Of a stretch of DNA of 64,000 bases, positions 21,440-32,519 are shown piece by piece. Origin of the DNA: Cydia pomonella (lineage: Eukaryota; Arthropoda; Insecta; Lepidoptera; Tortricidae); contig NC_084706.1 of the NCBI RefSeq assembly GCF_033807575.1, positions 25,837,204 through 25,901,203 on the forward strand, read 5' to 3'. Positions within the stretch are counted from its first letter, which is position 1. The number at the start of each line of letters is the position of its first letter. The position numbers and the translations under genes are program-made. The notes beneath the pieces are model-generated. The model did not search any database and was not told where the DNA came from. It was given only the letters and a program-made list of their open reading frames with translations.

Positions 21440-22890
21440 AAGATGGTGTAATGAAACATTAAAGCTTATTAAATTCTACATACATTTGTACAAAAATTAA
21501 ATCTACTTACAGATAATACTTGCTGAATCTAGATTTAGTGCCTATAGTTTTCCAGGGGTCATTCTCTTAATATGACAGTTGAATGAATAGGAATTCCACT
21601 TTTGTCTATATATTTGTACACAATCTACCTCAACATCAACATTTTAATCGACTGCGACTTAACCGGAAAATAGGGTAATGGATTTCAGTACTGATGATTC
21701 TACACGCTATAGCCTAGGACACTGAATCGGTTTCTTCAAATGACGTATCAGTAGATTACTCTTTCTTTGGCGTTCACAAATTGTTTATTCTTGTTTCATT
21801 AAAGAAAAACCAATACAACCGCCTTGAGAGGACGTCTAATATGAAACCATATATTTCTTCTGGTGCCTAAACTTTTTATTTATTTATTAAAGTTCTATAC
21901 ATTAAATTAATCGCAGAGTTTCTTATTTCTTAACTGCTAAGCCAAAGATGGCTTGTTTACAGCCAGAGTTCGGACTAATGCACTAAGAATTTAGTTATGT
22001 TATAATATTGTACACATGTTACATTAATATTATTCTAATGTTATCCTTTATAAAATATGTTCATGGTTATATATATAAAATATGTTCATGGCTATAGAGC
22101 GGATTTCAATAAAAAATACACCAGTAGGTCAATAATTACCACACCAGAGCTATACAATACAAACTTACTAAAATTAATGAGGGAGAAATACCTAGGGCTA
22201 AATAATGTGACGGCAATAACAGATTTGAGGTCTTAAATGGGGTTTGGATAATATAGTGACAGTAATTTTACACCTAAAATCTCTGGGATACCTGTTTGAG
22301 TGTCTTAAAATGTGAGCTTCAGGGACCACGGGGATCAAACGCCATCATGAAAAGTATACGCCTTTTTGTTTGTTTTTTTTACTCGGAATATCTGGGTTTT
22401 GCGTGAATATTAAATAATAATAAAAAATAAGAGTATTATGTATAGTGAAACGAAATCTTATTAAATTTCACACAAAAGAGGTATATTATATGTACCTTGT
22501 CCCAAAAACGAAGCCTTCATCTAGAAATATGGCTCAGAACCAACCTGATTAACTCCCACACAAAAAAATATGCATATTAACTTTCAGGACTGTTCTTTAG
22601 ATTTCGAGGTTTGTCTTATTTCGATTGTGCTACTCGTATAAGATGCACGGTCCTATCTAAATACATATATATAGTAGTCGTTGAAAACTATATACTCCCA
22701 AATAGGTTGAAATTACAGAATAGTGGAAATTTTTGGACTCCTTTTCTAGTATGATTAGGCCTTAGGACGGTAGAGTCTGTCTAAGCTAACTCTGCAGTCC
22801 AAAAGGCCAATTCGAACGTACAGTGATATCAGAATAATATTTGAATCATGTTATTTAGTTATCGTACACTCACCATCCGATATATAGGAA
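21440..22890. other. Gene-free AT-rich interval
   Basis: Contains a local duplication AAAATATGTTCATGG (about 22057 and 22077) and the repeat word GGCCAATTCGAACGTA (22805), also present at 2240. A possible minus-strand LINE tail lies near 21870-21960. Nothing coding recognised. Confidence 0.4.
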
Positions 22891-22892
22891 CT

Positions 22893-22976
22893 GCCAAGGT
22901 GCTCACAAATATATGAACACGCCTGTATTATCAAGGCGCTAGAGTGCGTGTTTAGATATTTTTGAGCGCCTCGGGC
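22893..22976. mobile_element. Hairpin MITE
   Basis: The arms GCCAAGGTGCTCACAAATAT and the inverted CGTGTTTAGATATTTTTGAG, then CGCCTCGGGC, lie within CCGATATAT words at 22877 and 22980. Confidence 0.65.
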
Positions 22977-23125
22977 GCTCCGATATATCTGATGGCGACT
23001 ATACGTCTCGCCCGCGCTAATACATGTACGGACAATGACGATAACCGAGTGTACCGAACTGGCCTATATGCACCTTATAATATAAATCAGAAGTGACCGC
23101 AATGACCGCGAGCCATCTTATCATC

Positions 23126-23200
23126 ATGATTTAAATTGCTGATAATATAGGTAAGTGAACAACGTTAGTGATCTGTTCACTTATCAGCAATTTAAATCAT
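23126..23200. repeat. Strong hairpin, 26-bp complementary arms
   Basis: ATGATTTAAATTGCTGATAA at 23126 pairs with TTATCAGCAATTTAAATCAT at 23181. The adjacent GTGAAC and GTTCAC extend the stem across a small interruption. Probably a tiny MITE. Confidence 0.75.
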
Positions 23201-23429
23201 CATATTAGCAACCAGCAAATTATTGACCTTAACTGCGCAAGAGTGGATCATCAGACAAGTGCTCTTCGTGACTGCACCGACCTAGATATCTTAATGGGTG
23301 ATAAGTTACATGCTTTCAATATAACGGAATGATTAGTTAAATTAAAAATGGCCACGATATTGCTTGAAGCGTTTTATGATATCTATACAATGTGTAACAA
23401 AACTAGAGATGATCCTTTTAAGGGCTCTT

Positions 23430-23800
23430 TTTATTAGATGGTGGCAATCAAGCATACGGACTGCCTGATGGTAAGCAGTCTCCGTAGCCTATGTACGCCT
23501 GCAACTCCGGAGAAGTTACATGCGCGTTGTCGACCCTAACACGCCGCATCCTCGTTGAGCTCTGGCAAGCTTACTCACCGGCAGGAACACAACACTATGA
23601 GTAGGGTCTAGTGTTATTTGGCCGCGGTTTTCTGTAAGGTGGCGGTACTTCCCCAGTTGAACTCTGCTCTAAATCTGGAATGACATCCGCTGCGCTGCGC
23701 CCTACCACACAAAGCGAGATGACATTCACAATGCCCATACATCTCTTTTGGACGTAGTTTAAGGACGTACCCGGGTCATAAACATTCGGTATCGTGTTCT
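23430..23800 (+). repeat. Interspersed repeat R, longest copy
   Basis: Begins TTTTTATTAGATGGTGGCAA, shares the CGCCTGATGGTAAGCAG-type core with 16678-16896, and continues with GACATCCGCTGCGCTGCGCC, TACCACACAAAGCGAGATGA to GGACGTACCCGGGTCATAAA. It gives the 3' half missing from the other copies. Confidence 0.75.
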
Positions 23801-24640
23801 GAAAAAAAAAACATAATAAATATATACAGTGATATTACTATAAATAAATTAGCTTAAATCTAAAACAGGCACTTGAGGCATTGCACCAAGTATAGTTGTT
23901 TAGGTTAGGTTATTTATATGTTGTTATTTTTTGGAACTTCAATTTAACAATTAGCGTCTGTTTCTAAAAATACTTCTAAATGTTAGTACATTTTGTTATT
24001 TTATAACTAATTAACCTGCCTGCTTAATACGTTATGTTATGACAGCATAATATACCTGTTAATTAGCAAGATTAACAAAAAATTCACTAACACTTATTTC
24101 ATAGTTTTGTCTTTGACTTGATTCTTAATTATCTCGGTTTGTTTTTACTTTTCATAACGAAAATAAACTCTCAGCAAATCAAGCAATGGTTTCTTTTAAT
24201 AAAAATATTTTTAAGTATTCTATTTAAATATATAAAGTGTCCGACCGGAACCCGTATTGCTCTATTTTCGGTCAAAACCGAACCATCGGCCGAAATATGA
24301 TTGATTATGTCAAATTCCGTCGTAACTGAAATCGAAACTTCGGAAGGCCACTACAAAAAATATGTACAAGATTCGGCGCGACCAGTATAAGTTTTTGGGC
24401 AGAAACATAATTTTTATACCGAAACTGAAACTTCGATCGGACATTACATCACATATACTCAAACATAATTTAAGAACCAAGAGTCTGGTTAGCAAATAGA
24501 ATAGTCGAATAGATTTCATCTCATTAGTGTAAGATTTACATTGTTCATCTCATTGCCATATAAAAGGATAGTCAAGATTGGCCAGACGATTTGCAACATT
24601 TAATTTAGAAGAGTTACTTATTATTACAGTGATTATTTTC
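23801..24640. other. Gene-free interval with a fragment of an AACCGAA-type repeat
   Basis: Around 24238-24445 the words GTGTCCGACCGGAACCCG, CGGTCAAAACCGAAC and CGAAACTTCGATCGGACAT form a loose inverted pair and recur in 32700-32960. Otherwise AT-rich with no gene. Confidence 0.4.
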
Positions 24641-24642
24641 CC

Positions 24643-25030
24643 TCAGTAGTTGTCCATTGTCGCAAGACTCTCAACAACAAACAGGCATCTTGATTGCGTG
24701 TGCGCAAGCGAGTAGTTTTCTAGCACCAGTGTTATAGGACCTTCAGATCCATAAGGCACAAAATGTACAATATAAGCATTTATAGCTCCCAACCCTGCTC
24801 CCGTGAAAAAACGAGATGATACGCTTTGAAGCAATCTCGAAAAACTAAATAAAATCGACGTTTAGAAGTAGGTACATAAACTTCACAAGCGATCGGTATG
24901 ATATCCAATAGATAATAATATCTATTTTGTTCAACCATCTGTTGCCCAAGCTGTCGCAAAACATAGCGGGTATCGATCGAGCTGTTATTAGACAGAAACT
25001 TACACAAGCGTTGTTTCAGAGGAACCGTTT
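24643..25030 (-). pseudogene. Unrecognised frameshifted reading frame, about 125 codons
   Basis: The minus strand has two overlapping open frames (25030-24780 and 24834-24643) that join into one continuous protein-like sequence if one base was lost near 24840. The first part contains YVLRQLGQQMVEQNRYYYLL and DIIPIACEVYVPTSKRR, and the second RFFTGAGLGAINAYIVHFVP and ends at a TGA. Composition is varied and not repetitive, unlike the transposon shadows. It starts without a methionine and the 5' side hits a stop near 25030, so it is a truncated copy of something. I do not recognise the family. Candidates are a captured viral gene, an unfamiliar transposon protein or a processed host gene. Confidence 0.4.
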
Positions 25031-25074
25031 ATATTGGGAATGATATTAATATATCTTTGTTGCAAAGGACGTGT

Positions 25075-25365
25075 TTATATTGCCAAACAAGCATATTACG
25101 GTATTACTTATCCAATATTAACCTATGGCATCACATTCTGGGGTAACTCAGTGAATGTCCAATCAACATTTGCTCTCCAAAAAAGTGTCTGCGGATTATT
25201 TTTACAATGAACACAATGGAATCCCTTTAGATCTTTTTTTAGACATTATAAAATATTGACCTAGATACGTATTGAAAACCTCGGCAGGTAGCATAATGTT
25301 AATGTTTTATAACATGTTAATACTTTTTACACAATTTTGACAATAAAATATTATCTTATCTTATA
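25075..25365 (+). mobile_element. Jockey-like LINE fragment
   Basis: The plus strand reads KQAYYGITYPILTYGITFWG then NSVNVQSTFALQKS, the conserved AYY....S.L.YGI.FWG.S.....F.LQK motif of the Jockey-type reverse-transcriptase thumb region. After the frame breaks there is a short 3' region ending GACAATAAAATATTATC and (TTATC)n. Internally deleted and dead. Confidence 0.8.
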
Positions 25366-25559
25366 TTCTAGTACCTCTGCTCTGCCACTATACGTTTTAA
25401 GCTAGATCCCCCAATACGTGTAACACACACAATGTCATGTAAAGCCTAACCAGTAATAAATGATCACGCGCCATATTGCGGAATTTAATTGGAACTAAAT
25501 AAATTGTTCATACCAAATTGAACTGTCACCCTATACATGAGAATAACAGCGCCCTCTTG

Positions 25560-25707
25560 ACAATGATCATATATTTCTGATCGGGCTTTACCTTTTATTA
25601 ATGTACACATTAGCGACTAACAATTGTTTCTATTGCTACCATATTTGTGTGGTTATTAACCTATTGTGTGTTGGCAATAAAGTGATTTGAAGTTTGAAAT
25701 TTGAAAT
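25560..25707 (+). mobile_element. LINE 3' tail
   Basis: GTTATTAACCTATTGTGTGT, GGCAATAAAGTG and a (TTTGAAG/TTTGAAA)n tail mark a LINE 3' end. No coding sequence. Confidence 0.5.
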
Positions 25708-25709
25708 TA

Positions 25710-26590
25710 GGAAGTACGTTGTCTCCCGATTTTTAAGTTGAAAACCTATCGTTTGTGATTCTAGTCCGTCGCTGAATATTACGCAGCCTACACCTGAATA
25801 CTACACAACTACGTACTTCCTGCGATCAGATTTTCTTTTTTCCCATTTCCAGTAACGATGAGTTATTCAAGGTGGCCTTCTTTCCTGGCTATGTGGCCGA
25901 AAACTCCAAAATTCTGCGTAAACAGATGGTTGACAATCTGGTCTTGATTTTCAGTTCGCGCAAGATATACACATTTGTACGGAAAGCAGTCCAATGTATT
26001 TTCAACATCTCTCATTGCTATTCTAGCACCACCTAAAAAAGCAGCTTTTTTTAAATAGACGCCGTTAAAGCTGTTACAAGTAGTGAAAGGAATGCAATAA
26101 AAATGTATCAGATGCTGATGATAACAGACATAATGGCGTTGCGAAACAGTTATCTAGTCTACGTGATAGCAATAATAGACATTTTGTTAACGAGATCTCG
26201 GGGCAGATTAATTTAATAAGAACATAGATTTGAGAAAGAAAAACACAGTAGGACCTCATTAATCAGGACTGGCAAAAAACGGGCGAATTACAGAGTTTCC
26301 TGCTGCCATAGAATAAATAATAGTACAGTCAAGGTAGTAAATATGTATACACGACCTTATTGCCTACATATTAAGGTACTGTGCACATATATTGTCACTT
26401 TGTCCATATCGACAGCGATTCAGGGACGAATCATGTTGTCCCTTTCTAATAAAAATAAAAATCATTTAAGTATTTCAGACCGATAAGATCCATAAATTTT
26501 GTTAGTAACAGTAAAATAATTCTTACACCCTACGTTAGTACCAATTAACTCACATAAAACTAAATTAAAATTAAATTATCCAGCTTATTT
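25710..26590. other. Gene-free interval with a MITE fragment
   Basis: Positions 26318-26418 (AAATATGTATACACGACCTT, ATTGCCTACATATTAAGGTA) are related to the MITE at 1099-1225. The AT-rich stretch just before 26590 could be the 3' UTR of the minus-strand LINE that follows. Confidence 0.45.
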
Positions 26591-26592
26591 AG

Positions 26593-26905
26593 CCTTGCCT
26601 ATCAACACGTCTACCCAGTAGCTCGTGAGATGGCAATCAAGGCGTTCAGCCAACGTCCTTAGGGGGCTGTTGCTACTGCCGCGCACGCGTGTCAGCAGAG
26701 AGACGCTATTCTTTTGCGCCTGATGGCATAAAAGTCATCCGTTCGTGCCTCCGCGAACATACCGGATGCGCTACAGTGCCTCGGCAGCTTCAACAGCATC
26801 CTCAGGACGTTATTGTGCTGAACCCTTAGTGTATTATAGGTTCGCTGCGTAAATGTTGCCCACAGACTGCACGTGTAAAAAGTTTGGCAGTAAGCTTTAA
26901 AAAGT
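26593..26905 (-). mobile_element. LINE reverse-transcriptase C-terminal remnant
   Basis: The minus strand reads LWATFTQRTYNTLRVQHNNV, LRMLLKLPRHCSASGMFAEA, RTDDFYAIRRKRIASL. It then shifts frame near 26700 and continues TRVRGSSNSPLRTLAERLDC, HLTSYWVDVLIGKAK and a stop. This pattern (N..LRMLL.LPR.CSAS.MF, R..S...RV) is a conserved LINE C-terminal domain. The fragment at 7925-8080 belongs to the same family. Confidence 0.88.
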
Positions 26906-27299
26906 GTTAACTTTACTTGTTTCTTTGTATGGCACTATCCGTCTGTTTAGGGCTGTGTACGCAAAGGAACATCAAGTTCCACCAACCTTAATAATTGCTC
27001 GTAGCAATGCTCAGCCACACGGAGCCGAGAACCCCCGAACGCAGTTATCCCCCACTGCCGTTGCCGCAATATTGCCACAATTGTGACGTTCTGCCGTAAT
27101 GCTGTCACTCATTTTATCAAGGAAATTGACAGACATCTAAACGTCACCTTAACATTGCCAGATTTCTTAATACAATTATTTATACAATAGTACATTACTA
27201 TAGAGGCCGGGAATCGAAGGGTTGCAGGCAAAGTAGATATTTCGCGGCCAGCAACCGCGTTTCTCGTCGAGATTTGTATAGTGCTCTTCTCAAACTGCA
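26906..27299. other. MITE-like and SINE-like fragments
   Basis: Positions 27030-27130 (GCCGTAATGCTGTCACTCAT, TTTATCAAGGAAATTGACA) share words with the MITE at 33578-33784. On the minus strand near 27200-27260, TGGCCGCGAAATATC and TTCGATTCCCGGCC resemble a tRNA-type promoter and may be a SINE head. Confidence 0.4.
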
Positions 27300-28690
27300 A
27301 TGAAATACTTCATAATAAAAAAATGTAGTCAATTTGTTTTATTCGTAGGTTTACGCAGCTAAAAACAAATTACGAATCTACTACTATTTGATGGCTGAAT
27401 GCTAAGACGTTGTGTGTGTCACAATTTGACGTTTGAAAAGAAAAGGTTGCTTTACAGACCTAGGTGTTTTCTCAATCTTTACTCATCGCACCGGATACAT
27501 AGTATTTTCGGACCTAAGTTATGTCAACATGTCATTGCAAGTTTGAGAAAACATTCTTGTTTCCTCTTCTAGAAACCGGGAAACACCTAACTGGTCTTAA
27601 AGGGAACCACATCCGTCGACAAAATCTCTTAATATCTTTCAAGTCTCGAATGCATTTTTAAAGATTACATTACACGCATTTTCGTTTTCGATTTGTCCTC
27701 GTAAATTGATGTCGTTTGGACCACACAAATCTAAGTAATTATCTAACATTAGGAACCTATAATATAGATTAAATATTCAACTACAATCCAACCTAAAATG
27801 ACTTGTCATGTACCGAAACGAATGTGTAACCGTGATCAGAAATATACAACTTTAAATATGCAGTCAATGTAAGCGCCTATGGAATTTTTGATCAAAAGAT
27901 CTTATTTACTTCTTACCGTCGTTGTATTATAACCTTTATTACGTACATGAAACAATCGATTTTCAACTGTTTTCAATTCAAAGTTTCAAGAGTAAATTGA
28001 GTCTCAGTTCTGTTATTACTTTATGTTTTCTGAGAAATTTGATATAACGGCTGCATATGTAAGTTGGTGTTCTTGTACGTGGTTTTCGCTTGGCCGAGCA
28101 AATAAATAGATATAAAAGTGTATGTTGTCATTGGATTTTCTAAAGTGACTATGCGGAATCATAATTGATATTGAATTTCTGTGGTTTTTTGGACTGCAGT
28201 TAATAATTTTAATATACGATTAGGTATTACTTGCAAAACCAGTTAAATAACAGTAATAAAAAGTGCATTCTGTTAGACTTGAATTTAAAATGTGATCTAT
28301 AAATTACTTTCAAGGTTTCACTGCACTTGTTTTATAATAATAACTTTTGTAATTATTAGGAGCAACATTAGTACTTAAAAAATCTAATATCAATGGACAT
28401 TACTCTTAAAACATCAAATATTTTTAAAAAGTTCTACTATTCGTAACCTTATCGAACCAAAGGAAAGGGCGGATCACGTAATTTTACGTCCAATTTTCAA
28501 ACACAACAAATTGAACTTTTTTCCTACACTATAGGGTCAAATTTAGTAGCAGATTTTGAATTTTGCATTTGTATGGGCGTTAAGAGGATAAGCCCGCACC
28601 ATATCTTAAAATACATCAAACCGCACTATTGGTCGTCAATGTCGTTATTCAGGTCCTTGGGCAAACAATGGACGCATGTTCATCACCTCA
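27300..28690. other. Gene-free, mostly unique-looking interval
   Basis: The longest stretch in which I see no transposon except a weak inverted pair (AGACCTAGGTGTTTTCTC at 27457 and GAAACACCTAACTGGTCT at 27580). No ORF of note and no clear regulatory signature. Confidence 0.4.
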
Positions 28691-28692
28691 AT

Positions 28693-28800
28693 TTCTTATT
28701 TCTTTAATCTTTATTGCATATAAGGAAAACACACTGTACAAAAGGCGAACTTAAAGCATTCTCTACCAGTCAACCTTTAGGCAAAGCAGATAAGTTGTAG
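28693..28800 (-). mobile_element. LINE 3' tail (family T)
   Basis: The minus strand reads AAGGTTGACTGGTAGAGAAT, GCTTTAAGTTCGCCTTTTGT, then ATATGCAATAAAGATTAAAG. Relatives are at 54958-55082 (plus) and 63581-63720 (minus). Confidence 0.75.
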
Positions 28801-29100
28801 GCGGTACAAAAAACGTGGTATAGATGATACGATTAGGTACACGTACGAACACAATACAATCATAAGAAATACACAAACATACGCATACATATATATAAAT
28901 GATATAGACGCAAATACAAATACTTATACATGCAAACATGTGATACTGATGAACTTACAAAGCAGAAACAACAAGATTTTACAGTACTGCCAGAAAAGTG
29001 CTCACTTAAGGATTTTTTTAAAGGAAACCTGTTCAGACCCTGTTTAATTTTGTCAGGAAAACGATTCGAATCGATTCTTCGATTTTATTAAATATTTATG

Positions 29101-29500
29101 CATCTCTTTCTTTGCATGTTCTATCATATGTACCATAGCGAATGCTCCGAAGAACTTTTTGAATTGGTGCCATCGTCACGTTTCTATCACCGCACCTCCC
29201 GCCAAAGGAGCAAAGCTCATCCTCACTTCTTAGATACATGGCACACCAAGAATAAGCAGGCATCTCGCTCGTTTCTACCTAGAACGTGCGGAATGTGGAA
29301 TGAAATACCTCCTGAGGTATTTCCTTTTCGCTACGAGATGGGATTCTTCAAGAAGCGGGTATTTAGGTTTCTCAAGGGTCGGCAACGCTTAAGTGCTTCC
29401 TATGATGTTGCTAATGTCCATGGGCAACGATGACCGCTTCCCATCAGACAGCTCTGCTCGTTTGCTAACTATACTATAAGATAAAATATATATATTGTGC
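29101..29500 (+). mobile_element. LINE C-terminal fragment with intact frame
   Basis: An uninterrupted frame to 29433 contains MYHSECSEELFELVPSSRFY, HRTSRQRSKAHPHFLDTWHT, FLPRTCGMWNEIPPEVFP, FFKKRVFRFLKGRQR and ends VHGQR-stop. This is the C-terminal tail of an R1/Jockey-type LINE ORF2. The 3' UTR (CTTCCCATCAGACAGCTCTG, CTCGTTTGC) follows. 5'-truncated near 29101; a related piece lies at 58925-59055. Confidence 0.88.
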
Positions 29501-29964
29501 ATTTTCTTAACAAATTAGTCAGTATAATCAGGCAGTGGCCAGCTTTCAGCCTATGGCGCGTGACGCACATCGTCATGACGCAACGATCCGCTCGACTTGC
29601 CTGACCGGACATTCGGCGTCATTGTCAACTCTATTGTTGGCACTTGCACTTGCTATTTATAAATGCTGGTCGTATTCTCACGTCTTTTCTTCAACTAGGG
29701 CGTTTTTTACACGAGGAGAAGAGCTGTAAAACTGTTGTAACGCTAGTATGCTATTATCAATTAGTACAAATAGAAAACATTATTAATAACACCAAAGCTA
29801 TAGGACAAAATGTCTTAAAAATATGTACACTAGTACTTAAAACAAATATTTCAATGTCAGATCTGATTCATATTAATATTAATTCTCAATTCATATAAAA
29901 AGCACTCAACATTATAATTTCCAACCTCATGATTAACCTAACAACCTAACTTAACTTTAAACAT
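29501..29964. other. Gene-free interval
   Basis: Short open frames only (29535-29729 and 29644-29898) with no motif. The right end supplies the TTAAACAT target duplication of the adjacent hAT-type element. Confidence 0.4.
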
Positions 29965-30619
29965 CAGGGCTGTCAGATCGTATAATTCGATACGAATTTC
30001 GTATAATCGGATTGATTATCGTATCTATCACGTATAGGTAGTCGTTCGGTATAATTGGATACGAAAAAACACGAATGGTTATTTCGCATTTCTATTTCAG
30101 CACAGGATTAACAGAGACAGATTGCCAACTTGATAGTACGTTACGGTGACGGTTTCAGTTGTTTTTCTCTTTATATTAGACTCACCATTTGATTGGTTGG
30201 GTGTTCTATACGAGTATGACGGGTGTTTGTTAATATGTGAGACGTGGTTCATTTTATTGCGCTGCACTGAAAGAAATGTTTGCATAACTGTAACAAAATT
30301 TTGGTTACTGTTTACACAAAAATTGGGACTTGCGAACTATGTGTTATATGTTACAAAACCGATTTGACTATCAGTGTTCAGGTACTGGGTATACACTACA
30401 AAATAAGTTTGTAAATTTATGCAAAGTTTATTTTTTTTTTCAGTGTGTGTTTCGGCACTGCTTATTAAGATATTTTAGTGACTACTTACTAAATACAAGT
30501 CGGTTTTTGAAGTAAGTATTAAAAAAGTCGGGTATAATCGTTTTCGTATAATGCAATCGAATTTCGTATAATTTTTGACGTTCGACTGTATAATCAAGAT
30601 TGATGTACTGGCAGCCCTG
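29965..30619. mobile_element. hAT-type non-autonomous element (655 bp)
   Basis: The termini CAGGGCTGTCAG and (reverse complement) CAGGGCTGCCAG are flanked by TTAAACAT (29957-29964) and TTAAACAC (30620-30627), an 8-bp duplication with one mismatch. Subterminal regions are full of CGTATAAT and ATACGA words on both strands. The small ORFs inside have no transposase motif. Confidence 0.82.
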
Positions 30620-30654
30620 TTAAACACCGTAACCCACCATATGGTCGTGTTTTT

Positions 30655-30730
30655 GTCACTTGTCATATCATGCGTCACTTTCTCACTTACGCATTTGTTA
30701 GAGCGTGATAGGAATGATGACAAATGATAA
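30655..30730. mobile_element. MITE with GTCACTTGTCAT ends (family M2)
   Basis: TTGTCACTTGTCATATCATG and the inverted ATGATGACAAATGAT enclose CTTACGCATTTGTTAGAGCG. A sister copy lies at 42678-42751. Confidence 0.65.
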
Positions 30731-30779
30731 ACAGCCGTCCATCTTAGCCCTGCACCAGGCGTATTATGGATGGTTTAAT

Positions 30780-31200
30780 CCATGTGGTAAAACTTTTTAA
30801 CATCGCGGGATAGAAAGAAAGTGACGGACACTGTTTTATCACGCTGTGACGTAGACAATAACGACCATCATATCCATACAGTATTTGTTTAAGTGTACTT
30901 TTTCATATACTGAACAATGCTTTTGTACAGGTACAAAGAACTCCGTGCGTCATTTGTTCTTTAAAAGCTTATTCCTCGTACGTAAAAAAACCCTTTACAT
31001 ACTAATCAAAGAACTTAGAACTTTACGCATGTAGGAATAAAGATTTGTAAGCTTATAAATTAAATTGAGTGTCTTAGATAGGAGACAGGCGGCGCTGTCA
31101 TTCCAATAGCCTAACTAGCGGCGGCGAGTCAAAGTCTTAGGAGAACTAATATAATGTGTTTACTATTTACATCGACCGGGCTAAAGCACACCTTAGGTAC
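30780..31200. other. Gene-free interval
   Basis: No repeat or gene recognised; no open frame above 60 codons. Confidence 0.35.
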
Positions 31201-31201
31201 T

Positions 31202-31465
31202 AAACAAATAAATATTATAGGACATTATTACACAAATTGACTAAGTCCCAGAGTAAGCTCAATAAGGCTTGTGTTGAGGGTACTTAACAACGATATATAT
31301 AATATAATATAAATATTTATAAATACTTAAATACATAGAAAACACCCATGACTCAGGAACAAATATCCATGCTCATCACACGAATCAATGCCCTTACCAG
31401 GATTTGAACCCGGGACCATCTGCTTCATAGACAGGGTCACTACCCACTAGGCCAAACCGGTCGTC
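31202..31465 (-). mobile_element. tRNA-derived SINE (family S1), near full length
   Basis: On the minus strand the head GACGACCGGTTTGGCCTAGT, GGGTAGTGACCCTG contains an A box and GGTTCAAATCC a B box. The body (TGTTCCTGAGTCATGGGTGT, TTTCTATGTATTTAAGTATT) and the tail CCTATAATATTTATTTGTTT follow. Other copies are at 49933 (plus, interrupted), 53781 (plus), 53265 (minus), 43884 (plus, tail) and 54766 (minus, tail). Confidence 0.9.
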
Positions 31466-31859
31466 AAACTAAAGTTTTCGCAACGCTCAAGATTCCACTT
31501 CTCGAACCTTCAATTTTGGAATCATTCACTTGCTCGGGTATCAAATTTTAGCACGAGCGGTTAAACAACAACTTTGCACCCTTGTAAAACAAATAACTAT
31601 TACTATTGAACACACCGTTCTTCATCTTTTCTTAGTGCACCATGTTGGCAGAAAGTTATTAGCTCTGTGCAACACCATGGTGCCGACGCTGCTCTGAGTT
31701 TGAGACACATGAATCTGACATTCGACAGCTTTCGTATGAGATGTCGTTATAAAGTGACATTTTACCCACACCGTGCGTTGTGTCTTTCCGCTCCCGCGTA
31801 CTTAGCACATAGCTAAGTTTTTATGGATCTAGAGGTCAATTTACAATGGTTCTGAGGAC

Positions 31860-32085
31860 TCTCTTCACCCGCGCGCGCGCAGGCTGGGCAACCAATGAGA
31901 ACGCTCCGTTGCTTGTCGTTCGCCTTGTGCTTGAAGTGGTTTATTGATATTGTCGCTCTGATTTTTGCCTGTTAACTTGTCAACTAAGTATGCATTTAAG
32001 TACTTGACGAGAAAATATTATTTATTACTTAGAGGTATATTTGTGTTCGATAAAATAAACAAACTGCTAACAATCTTGGGCCTAG
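31860..32085 (+). other. Possible exon with strong splice donor
   Basis: CTAG|GTGAGT at 32085/32086 is a near-consensus donor, preceded by unique, locally CpG-rich sequence (CGCGCGCGC near 31874). The ATG at 31846 opens only 33 codons, so any transcript would be non-coding or 5' UTR here. The upstream boundary is unknown. Confidence 0.25.
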
Positions 32086-32109
32086 GTGAGTCTAATATTA
32101 TTAGTATGT

Positions 32110-32155
32110 TGCCGTGTTTTATCAAATAAATGATTATCTTATCTTATCTTATCAT
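32110..32155 (+). mobile_element. LINE 3' tail, (TTATC)n
   Basis: TTTTATCAAATAAATGATTA followed by (TCTTA)n, like the tail at 25340-25365. Confidence 0.45.
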
Positions 32156-32177
32156 GGTAACCCATACGACTTGACTA

Positions 32178-32291
32178 GGGCCCATTTCTCGAACGCTATT
32201 AGACTAATAATATTAGTCCATGAACTGTCAAGTCGTATGGGTTGGCAACACACTAATAATATTAGACTAATACCATTCGAGAAACGGGCCC
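32178..32291. mobile_element. MITE with GGGCCCATTTCTCGAA ends (family M3), 114 bp
   Basis: Terminal inverted repeats GGGCCCATTTCTCGAACGCT and (reverse complement) GGGCCCGTTTCTCGAATGGT, then TATTAG.CTAATA. The internal CTGTCAAGTCGTATGGGTT is conserved in copies at 48090-48203 and 48648-48767. Confidence 0.9.
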
Positions 32292-32469
32292 AAGGTCGTG
32301 TCAAAACCAGTTTTAACCGCAATTTTTTTTTAAATCATAATTGGACTCCCATTTCTTTAGGCTCAAAATCCACAGCTTTCGTGTTCGAACTGTACGAGTA
32401 ACTGTTATCGAATTAGCAAATATTAGAGTCTAATAAATTTATTAAATCTTGTTTTTCTTTTGTTTACAG

Positions 32470-32512
32470 GTAACGACCATTCATTACTGCAAACTAGCTA
32501 GCTTTGAGAAAA
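32470..32512 (+). other. Candidate 43-bp exon or recursive-splice exon
   Basis: A polypyrimidine tract and acceptor, TTTTTCTTTTGTTTACAG, end at 32469. The next bases GTAACG could themselves act as a donor, and a consensus donor GTAAGTA follows at 32513. This arrangement (acceptor, immediate donor, short exon, second donor) is that of a recursive-splice exon in a long intron. Evidence is sequence signals only. Confidence 0.3.
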
Positions 32513-32519
32513 GTAAGTA

